A program made the translations under genes and the position numbers. A DNA stretch of 64,000 bases, from NCBI GenBank assembly GCA_001939145.1, contig LSRX01000820.1, positions 258,724 through 322,723 on the forward strand, written 5' to 3'. Source of the stretch: Symbiodinium microadriaticum. Taxonomy: Eukaryota > Sar > Dinophyceae > Suessiales > Symbiodiniaceae. The notes under the pieces were generated by a model, which was not told the origin of the DNA, searched no databases, and saw nothing but the letters and a program-made list of their open reading frames with translations. Of the stretch, positions 12,001 through 19,600 are shown in pieces (within the stretch, counting starts at the first letter, position 1; the number at the start of each line of letters is the position of its first letter).

Positions 12001-15000
12001 TCCACTGATGGGTACACTTGAACAATGTTGCCGCGTCGGCCACGGACGTTGTAGTTCACAATGCGTCGATCGGCCGGAACATCTGCGGGCCGTTCCATGA
12101 CCTTACCGGTTGTTAGTAGGTAATATGGGAATATGATCCCTATATAAGCCCTACATGGTATAATCCCCTATTCCCGTCTAAAGCCACTAAGTAACCTTGG
12201 CGTTCACTTGAAGGTTTGTGAAGCCAAGGCCATGAGGGAGCTATGACGGTTGTTGTTGGTAGAAACTGTGGGATGTAAAAGATATGTGTAACTGTAAAAG
12301 TGTCCATCGCGTTTGCGCCTTGTTTGTTCTAGGCTCACGGCCTGCAAAACTTGCGTGATCATGCCACGACATAATATACCAGAAAAATAATAATAATAAT
12401 AATAATAATATAGTAACGTCCATTATCCTCAAAATATACCCTATAACCCCCATATAACCCATGTACATAATTTTCAAGCCTAAGCCTTCCGAACCAAGAA
12501 AATTGGAATGGATTTGCGTCTGGTTTTAGAGAGCGTGTTGTGGCAAATCATGGTGAAAAACCAAGCGGCCAGGAAGGTGTGCGTTCGATCCTCGAAGGTA
12601 CGCCCATACCTGAATGGCGGTTGAAGGCCACGGGATTGGTCATGAGGGTGCTCCAGGTTAAGGAAGGGGAAGGCTTGGAAATCTGGAGTGGCAATGTGAT
12701 ACTATTATACTGTTACACCACTACTATGCTGTATGTTTTCTTGAGGTTTTAATGGCATGACTGTGTCATTGTGTTTGAAGCGTTCCCAGTTCAAATCTGT
12801 GCTGCCGGGTTGCTCCCACTGAACACTACTAAACTTATGAGGGCTGTATAAGGACACATGTCCATATTACGTGTCACGCAAATATGATATGATTGGTTAA
12901 ATTATCCGTATTGACATTGTTCTTGTGATGTGACTATTACTTTTCTTGCACGCATTCTTACTTCAGTCAGCTTTCCAATTCCTATCAGAAGCAGTACCTT
13001 TCAACCCTCAATACTCGTTTCCAGTTTTCCATTATCCCTATATAACTCCTGTTTTTACTCCCAATATAATCCCTGAACCCTAAACGCTGAAATGCTGGGT
13101 TGCTGATTGGTGTTCACCTGCAACTGGAGCAATCGACTGGTGTCCGTGGAGCCCTCGCCCAAACCAAGCCAGTCCGCAACTGGATCCTGCAACATAAGCT
13201 ATAGTCTAAACTCCATTACTTTTTGAGCGGGGTTATGTGAGGGAGTATTCCTAATTGTAAGGCTTATTATTAAAGGGGATACTAGGAGTTTAGAACATAG
13301 CTCATATGGGCGTTATCCAATATTACTTCATGACAAAATGACCTCTTCGCGGAAATCGAAAAAGTTCCTTTCGCACACACCATCGCGAACTTTCGCAAAG
13401 CGGATCTGCAAGACCACAATGCGTTACCCAAGCCCTTAACTCCAAAACCGAATGGCAGAAGCCATGTCGTCTCCCATGGCTTGCAATGCTGGGGGCTTGC
13501 TCGGCTTACGCGATCTTTCGCGGATCTTTCGCGGGTCTTTCGGGTAAGAATTCTGAGACTGATCCTGTGCCTCAGAAAGACTTCCAATCCTTTCACCTTT
13601 GAGCATGCCTGGGAGCATGCCTGCAGACTGCAAGAAGGGAAACAACTATTTTTGAAAGTATGTAAGGAACTAAAGCTTACGATACCTCTTTCGCGAAATG
13701 CAAAGTTCCTTTCGCGCGCACCATCGACGAACTTTCGCGCAAGGCCTTCATAAGCCAGCCGTGGTCGTTTTATACCTTCCACATGGGGTTTTCGGACGAT
13801 GCCCATATGGATTGTCCTCAAGCCCTTCTGCGGGGCAAATGTAGGGTAGGTCCTTTTGAGGTACAAGTAGCAGGTTTGGGTGATATAGGTTTAGGGTTTA
13901 AAGATTGAGGTCCAATCTAGCCCCTTGGACCATATGGGTTTCGCGGATAATGAGGCAATATCTACGGGTCGCATGTGGCCTTTCCCTATGGCTGCAGTTT
14001 TAGACACGTTGACGGCAATTTGCAAGGTATATGGGTCTTGCGACAACGTGGATTTATGGTTTAGGGCGTAGGGAACGGGAATAGATTGCGGGCTTCTTTC
14101 GATATGCAGGACCAGTGACAAATTTCTGAAACCTCGGTACGCTGCATTGCTGAGAGGAAATCTGAACGAAACAAAGCAAATTGATGGTGCACAAACAAAC
14201 CGGCCCAGTACAGCGATCCCAAAAGGCTCATCTGATGCTCTGGAAACCATATACAAACCTCGTGTGTGTCTGCAAACGTTTCATACAAGCAATGGAAATT
14301 CCGTTCTAGGGTATATTATACCATTCCGTCAGTTGTTGCCTTATATCCAAATCGGATCCAAACATGACCCTCAGGCCCTTCCTCGCAATCTACTCCGAAG
14401 GCGCAAAGTCCTGAGTTAGAGGCACGGGAACTGCCGGCCGACCGGTGAAGGTGCTCCGCCTGCCACAGAGTAGTAGGATTTTTTGTGTACAATACAATGT
14501 AGTGCTCAGGGATATTTTTTGTAGAATGGTTGCAATCAGAGCTGCAGGGATGATGCTACTTGATCGTTTTCGGGAGGAGACGCTTGGGCTTTTACAGGGG
14601 ATGATACCAGAAATGTGTAGGAATTGTGTAATTTGTGGCGATCCACGGATGTAGCTGCTTTTTTCGGATCTAGACAAGTAATCCTTTAAAAGATTACCTG
14701 CTGCGCATTTGAATTGCTCCTAGCGATAAGCAGTGGCAACATGAATCTGCCAGCGTGATGACCCCGCCTTCGATTATTTGGATTGGGGTCGTTGAAGCTG
14801 CGATCCATGAAGAAAGGGTCTGCTTTGATCCCGGAGAGGGAAGTGCCTTCCTCCGTGGGGTTCGCCAGGGAGCCCAGCGTGAAGTCATCCGTGGTGATGT
14901 TGTAGCGAATGCGAAGGACAACCCGGCCTTTGATGTGTTCCGGAATCTTCCACAAATAGTAGTCCGGGTGTCCATTCCGTACGTTGCCATTGTGGTTGTC

Positions 15001-16078
15001 GCGGCTGGCAATGCCACCCCAGCACTCAGGAGGGGGTTCGTTGAAGGCGGGCTCCAAAGTCCACCTTAGCTGCTCGGATCTAGCTTTGGTTTCACAGATT
15101 TCACAACGTGGCCGAATTGCCTCACTGTACCGTTGCCTGCTCCTCTGGGGCCGGGGCTCCCCACCATTGCCAGTGCAAGCATCCGGGTTGTTGTACTGGT
15201 TGATGGAGCACCTGCCCTTCTCCTTGACGTTCTGCGACTCCGCACGGTAGTACTCGCAACGCTCTTGAGGCTCTTGGGTGAAAATCGCGATGTCGTGCCA
15301 AGGCGTTGGGTGCCAGTAGGGATAATAATCCCTCTCCTGCGCAGACTAAATTATTGCGTGACCGCGGTTAAACATCTCACAACTCAAAACTCTAGCAATG
15401 CACCTACAGGACCTACAGAACTCAGTTCGGTTTGATTTGGGCCTCTGGGCACTCCAAGCCATGGCGATGGTTGCCACGTCGGCGGCCATTGCCGTTGGGG
15501 TTCTGCCTGGTTGACGTGGCGCCGCCATTCTCCTCAATCTGTTGGTCGGACGTGAACAAGCCCTTGTTGCGCTCACGCTCGTAACAGGCCTGGTAGTATT
15601 CCAAAGGCTCATGGTAACCCCTGGCCACCTCGGCTGTTTCCTCCTCGGTGGGATCCTCGTCGTCACCGCCAGCGGAATCCTGGTCGGTCCCGTCGCGGAG
15701 GTTGGGGTTGTCCGATTCGGTCATGTACTGCAGGGTGATCTGGCAGCGCAGATTCGGATGACCAACGCCGCAACCGTGCTGCACGAACCAATCGATGTAA
15801 AGTTCTGAACCCTGATAGAATTTCATTGTCCCTTTGGTCGCACCCTCTTTGGTGACGTCGTAGTTGTTGTTCTCATCCTTGCATGCCGGCTTGCAATCGT
15901 CGCCAATCTGGTACCCGGACGCGGCATTGTTCTGCGAATCGAAGAGGCGATTTGCATTTTGAACGTTGTTGCTCTGCTCGCGCAACTTGTTGTTGGATCC
16001 GCGTGGGCTGTTGAGGTACATGTCACCCTGCACAAGGTGTCCGAAACTCAACAAAACAGCAAGCGCGAGAACTGCCAT
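6606..16078 (-). CDS. Ectodomain-NADPH oxidase fusion gene, copy 1 (at least nine exons)
   Basis: Minus-strand gene assembled from exons at 16078-15443, 15336-14790, 14036-14000, 12609-12570, 12101-11982, 11537-11471, 11014-10965, 9283-9211 and 9008-6606. At least one exon between 10965 and 9283 is still unplaced, because the phases there do not join. The exons read as a signal peptide, a long ectodomain with the landmarks PRGSNN, YPYWHPTPW, GRTFEDRTHTF, NVRGRRGNIVQ, GRAGTDRSN and TRNNDFTNRS, then a membrane NOX core with FAD and NADPH domains. I recognise the landmarks from uncharacterised secreted or surface proteins of protists but cannot name a domain entry. In that family TRNNxFTNRS lies near the end of the ectodomain; here it lies in the same exon as the NOX, which is why I call one fusion gene. 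All placed exons are open and phase-compatible. Two adjacent genes remain possible until cDNA is seen. Confidence 0.7.
9211..9283 (-). CDS. Copy 1 exon: last separate ectodomain exon
   Basis: After CAGTAAG it reads FDASANPNDPEGRRLVDKFA and then FLDQ. It is placed to end before GACATG (a GA donor), so that FLDQ joins DSIVTCDPE of the NOX exon; CAGGAC occurs at both junctions. The 3' end could be a few codons later. The same exon is present in copy 2 at 32530-32458. Confidence 0.6.
9284..10964 (-). other. Copy 1 intron region, probably with one more unplaced exon
   Basis: This separates the GRAGTDRSN exon (phase 0 end) from the next exon, which begins with the third base of a codon, so a coding piece is missing from my model. 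A frame at 9893-9708 (VKSRSETVPLPIDQHTLLRL) is one candidate, but nothing decides it. The homologous place in copy 2 holds the 9.3-kb YR retrotransposon; the uninterrupted site here lies near 10448-10466. Confidence 0.5.
10965..11014 (-). CDS. Copy 1 exon: GRAGTDRSNLVQ motif
   Basis: 50 bp after TTCAG. Its first two bases complete a glycine with the previous exon, giving GNAGNGRAGTDRSNLVQ. It ends CAG before a GC donor (GCAGCT). The same phase and sequence are seen in copy 2 at 43598-43549. Confidence 0.75.
11471..11537 (-). CDS. Copy 1 exon: HFQWTGSDANNN motif
   Basis: 67 bp read DLVVEQGTLLHFQWTGSDAN and onward, which continues YDFVPQ of the previous exon as the family requires. It ends AACAATG before a GC donor (GCCACT), leaving phase 1. 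Confidence 0.75.
11982..12101 (-). CDS. Copy 1 exon: NVRGRRGNIVQ motif
   Basis: Exactly 40 codons from VMERPADVPADRRIVN to EYDFVPQ, including NVRGRRGNIVQVYP. It follows GGTAAG and ends CCGCAG before an intron beginning GATACC (a GA donor). The bases TTCCGCAGGA occur at both ends of that intron. The copy 2 equivalent, 44464-44345, is also open. Confidence 0.75.
12386..12411. repeat. (AAT)n microsatellite in an intron
   Basis: About eight AAT/TAA units. The homologous site in unit 2 (near 44745-44762) is shortened to a few units, showing length change after duplication. Confidence 0.85.
12570..12609 (-). CDS. Copy 1 small exon: GRTFEDRTHTF motif
   Basis: 40-bp exon after CATTCAG, read YGRTFEDRTHTFL and followed by a GC donor (CTG, then GCCGCT). 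It matches the GRTFQDR motif known from the family. The same bases resemble tRNA A and B boxes on the plus strand, which I consider coincidental. Confidence 0.6.
13361..13393. repeat. Short inverted repeat, family 'TTCGCG', copy a
   Basis: AAAGTTC and GAACTTT flank about 19 bp containing CACCATCGC, in a context rich in TTTCGCG. The same pattern recurs at 13702-13735 and in unit 2. It lies within an intron of the NOX gene. Confidence 0.6.
13702..13735. repeat. Short inverted repeat, family 'TTCGCG', copy b
   Basis: AAAGTTC and GAACTTT arms around CTTTCGCGCGCACCATCGAC, preceded by CTTTCGCGAAAT. It is a second, diverged copy in the same intron as copy a. Confidence 0.6.
14000..14036 (-). CDS. 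Copy 1 small exon: LQIAVN motif
   Basis: 37-bp candidate exon after CGCAAG, read as DPYTLQIAVNVSK when joined to its neighbours. The family pattern LALNTNQFGRTF predicts this joined to the next exon (YGRTFEDR). The donor end is not canonical, so the 3' edge is uncertain. Confidence 0.45.
14790..15336 (-). CDS. Copy 1 exon 2: ectodomain continued
   Basis: It starts after GCGCAG with the residues ERDYYPYWHPTPWHDIAIFT, which continues GLECPE of exon 1 as in related proteins. It runs open for about 182 codons through SRDNHNGNVRNGHPDYYLWKIP and RIRYNITTDDF to SFND. Cysteine pairs (RCEYY, GRCS, DACTG, RCEICE, ECWGG) suit an extracellular fold. The 3' end is set by a GACCC repeat shared with the start of the next exon, so the exact junction is ambiguous by a few bases. 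Confidence 0.7.
15443..16078 (-). CDS. Copy 1 exon 1: signal peptide and PRGSNN domain
   Basis: 212 codons. The ATG at 16078 is preferred over an in-frame ATG at 16198 because it gives a standard signal peptide (MAVLALAVLLSFGHLVQG) followed by DMYLNSPRGSNN. Conserved-looking features are LFDSQNNAASGY, IDWFVQHGCG, GYHEPLEYYQACYERERNK, TRQNPNGN and a terminal GLECPE, with paired cysteines typical of secreted domains. The exon ends CCAGAG and the intron begins GCCC, a GC donor of the kind known in dinoflagellates. Without splicing, the frame stops seven codons later. An AG 19 nt upstream of the ATG could serve as a spliced-leader acceptor, but no leader sequence is encoded here. Confidence 0.8.
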
Positions 16079-16393
16079 GGCAAAGGTTGTTTGAGAGCTA
16101 CGACACAGGTGGTCGAGGCAGAATTGGAGGGAGCGAAGGCGGGCTTGTAGCCGTAAGAGGAAAAAGTACCAGACAGTCAGCAGCATTCGGCCTTGCATGT
16201 GCTGAACATTGCTGAATCAACTCAGACTCGTCCAACTGCCAGGATGCTGGGCTTTACACAAAATTCCACCTGCCGTAGCCCCCCTCAGCGTGGCACGTAG
16301 TGGACAGTCGCGTTTGTGATTGACCATCCATCGCCAAGTAATGCTGATCCGCGGAGACAAAAACAAATCAGAAGCTGTCACATAAGATATATA
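16079..16393 (-). promoter_or_regulatory. 5' flank of NOX copy 1, shortened by the copia insertion
   Basis: About 315 bp lie between the predicted start codon and the copia LTR. The first 270 bp or so match the flank of copy 2 (48405-48690). No TATA or TTTT box is evident, and dinoflagellate promoters are poorly defined, so no motif is assigned. The LTR and element behind it are on the same strand as the gene and could affect its transcription. Confidence 0.3.
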
Positions 16394-16638
16394 TGCGAAG
16401 CACGCACTGGCAGCTCAAACCCTGCTTTTACACCGCAAGCTGAAATGTCTTAAGTCATGCAAATGTGAAACACGTCTTAGGCAAAATGCCCTTGCTTGTC
16501 CAAGCGGACCTGAGAATATTGTGGCGGGCCAACTAGCATGCGGGCGCACCTCTGATCACTCGGGCCGGCTGATATTGCGGCCGTCGGCTCTGACAACGAA
16601 CTGCTGTCCAGGTCTGATGCATACCGGCAAATCTCACA
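16394..16638 (-). repeat. Copia 3' LTR
   Basis: 245 bp, reading TGCGAAG...CTCACA on the plus strand, with no difference seen from the 5' LTR. LTRs are identical at insertion, so the insertion is recent. Confidence 0.93.
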
Positions 16639-16648
16639 CCGGTGTATT

Positions 16649-19600
16649 TTATCTTTCGTTGTCATCCTCAAACTCCAGTGCCTCCTTCACTGCCGCCTCT
16701 CGTCTCGCATGCTTCTCGTCCGTCTTGCTGTCCTGAACTTCTTTCTTGGCCTTCCGCCGTTGCCGCTCCTCTCTCTTTCGCTCTTTGAGCCGCTGGTTGG
16801 CCTCGGTCTGAACCAGGCTCATGAGCCCTGTCCTGAGGAACTCCTTCAGGGTGTCTTTCTCCGCGTTGGCCTTTGTCAGGACATTGGCAATGTTCTGTTG
16901 CCCATCTATCCACCTAACGTGGGCATTGTCCTTCCTGACCGTCTCTCGCAGCAAAGCGCCCTCGATCGCCATGCGCTTGTCGCTGCTGGTACTCGTGGAG
17001 TCCTTGGCCAGGTAGTCAAAGACAGACCTTGCGTCTGTAACGTAGGCCCGGGGTCGCTTCTCAATAAGCTTGTCCCAGTTCTTCAGGTCCAGTTGCCCCG
17101 TAAGGGCTTCCTCGAGCAAAACAATTGCCCAATCACCAGCTTCCACTGCCTCAGCCAGGTGGCTCGCTTCTGCCGCCAGGGTGCTCCTGCAGACTCTCTT
17201 GGTCTGCGACGAGTGGTAGCCAATGATGTTGGCCCTGGCCTCCTTGCCCTTTAAGATCTCGGCGTTGGCCACCAGGATAAAATGTCCGCCCACGGACCTG
17301 TAACGTAAAACTTCATTGTGGTCTGGTGTGCCGTTGGCGTGTCCACTGTCCGCCAAGTGAATGACAACAGCTGTCTCCAAGTTCACGTCGCTCCAGTATC
17401 TCTGTCGAAAGTCCGCACCTCGACGTGCTTGGCCGATATACTGCTTTAATCTCACCAAGTCTGCCACAACGGCATCGGTCTTGCACCTTTGGATCACGCC
17501 GTTCTCGTAGGCCAGGTCGCAACGGAGTTGCCTGGTGAGCCATCCAAGCTCACCTGCTGCACTTTGTAACTTCTCCAGCTCCTCGGGCTCGAGTTCGCTC
17601 TCAAGTTCCTTTCGCCTCGCCGGCGCCACTTGCAAACACTTCATGCTCAAAGCATAGTTGCGCATGCTGACATCTATGTGTCCTTCGCTTGTTTGCTTCA
17701 CCTCCCGGCCACGGAAAATGAAATCCTTCACGTGGTTGGTGGCGAACTCCAGGGCCCGGCTGGACTTCTCGAAGGCAGCCTCAAGCAACTTTGGGTGCAC
17801 GCCGCCCTCGATATCATCTACGTGGGTAACCAAAATGCCCATCAAGGTGCCCTGCCTCCGAAGGTAAAACAAGGCTGGCTCGAGCTTGCTTTCTTCCCAC
17901 CCATCTGATAACAGGTGGTCACGCAGGGCCAGCCAAAACAGCCGGGCTGCCTCAGCAAAGCCATAAATGGCCTTCTTTGCCTTCAAAAGCTGCCTTGGCT
18001 GCAAACCAGGTAGCCCTCCACGTGGCTGCTCCAGGTAGATCTCGCGCCCCACGTTCTTGCCCGAGAAATAGGCATTCTTGATGTCCTTTGCAAACAAAAG
18101 GAAGCGCTTGTAGGTGCACACAGCCAGGCATATGCTCTCTGCTGTGGCGCTCGCTGTTGGGGCATCTCTTCTGTAAAAACCCAAAGCCTTGTCCTTGAAC
18201 CCTTGCACCACAAGCCTTGACTTCGCCAAGAAAGGGGCGCCATAGATCCCATCATTCTTGTTCGTCCGCACCCACCGGGTGGGGATGATCAAATCCGGCT
18301 TGCCTCGTCGAACCTTCTCGCTCTCAGTCGGGCCAAGGACTTCACAAGCCTCTTTGGTTTTCCACGCATTCCATTCCTTCTCGTCGGAGCCGCCTTTGGC
18401 CGTGAACATCTCCTTCTGTTCCGAGGTGAGCTCGACCAGCTTGATTTCCTTTCGCCCCTTCTTCTTTGTTGCGGCTCCTTCCTCTTGAGCCCCGGCCAGT
18501 GCCTCGTAGCGGTCTTCAAAGCAACTTCGCTTAAAACCGAAAAGTAGATCGCCCTTGCTGACGCCGATCACGTGGTAGGCTCCCGCGTGTTTCTCGTAGT
18601 GCTCGGCGGCCTTGTCCTTGAGGTAACCGGGCTGCTCGGTGGCCAGGTAGGCGTTGCACGACTCGGTCACGTAGTTTGCAGAGTGCTGCCCCTCGGCCAC
18701 CCGAAGCCTCTTGGCCTCTCGCTCCTGAGCTTCTGCCGCGGGGTCCTCCACGATCGGACTAAGCTGTCGCCTTGGGACCGCCTGGTGGTAGTCATCAACG
18801 TCCGGGTTGTACTCCACCTCGGGCTCGTTTAGGTCGGGGTCGTCGGTGCCGTTGGGGTCCACGGGCACCTGCTGCGCGTCGACCTCAACTGGCCTTTGGC
18901 TTCCGGCTCCATCTCCTTGCTGTTGCTGTCGCCTTCGCCGCTTGGCCTCTTGCGCCACAAAGAACTCACTCGAGCGAACCGCTCGGCGTGCGTCTCTTTC
19001 ACTCTCAGCCCTTTCCCGGCTGACGTTCGAAGAGGACTGGCCACTAGAACCCGCCTGGTGCTCTGCCGTCACCTCGTGCTCGTTTCGGTTCGTCTCCTCG
19101 TTCGGTGGCCCGGGCTCCTCCTCGCTATTCGGCGTTGGTGGTTGTGGCGCCCTGCGTAAATCGATGAAGCCGGTGCCGCCGGAAGCAGGAATAGTGTCCA
19201 TCAAGACGGTCTCGTCCCCGACTGCCAACCATTGGTTGACCTCCTGCTCGTTGGCCTTGGCGAGGTGTTCCGGGCAGACTGCCAAAAGGATGCCTCGGTG
19301 GGATATCCAGACTGTCGTGCTGCCCTCTCGCCCCACAACCCTGGCGACTCCTCGCCAGCAGCGCGGTCCTGGCTCCTTATCGGCCGCGTCGTAGTAGAAA
19401 ACGTAGGTGCCGATGGGGAAAGGCCCCCGCGACGGCCTCACTTGCCTCAGCTCAGCTCTTCTCAAAGCCTCGTCGTTGGCCGCCCTTGCGAAAGCCTCCC
19501 GGGCGGATTGTCGTAGCTGTGCCTTCCGGAAGAAAGTGGTGCCAGGCGTGGCCGCCAAAGCCTGCGCCCCGATACGCTCCACCTCCGCATCGTCAGCCAA

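Larger units (their letters stand above)
5096..16355. repeat. Segmental duplication unit 1
   Basis: The stretch from about 5706 to 16355 aligns by eye to 28685-48690 once the YR element at 33752-43076 is removed. The left piece, 5096-5705, instead matches 49407-49996 to the right of unit 2, and 5708-5905 also matches 51960-52175. Homology covers the whole NOX gene, its introns and its 3' flank. It ends near 16355 on the right, just before the copia insertion. Copies differ by scattered substitutions, small indels and microsatellite length. Confidence 0.9.

Noticed and set aside
12541-12600. tRNA-like A box (TGGCAAATCATGG) and B box (GTTCGATCC) in the NOX intron region, repeated at 44881
   Set aside because: No cloverleaf can be drawn, and the minus strand reads YGRTFEDRTHTFL, an expected exon of the NOX gene. 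The second copy is the segmental duplication.
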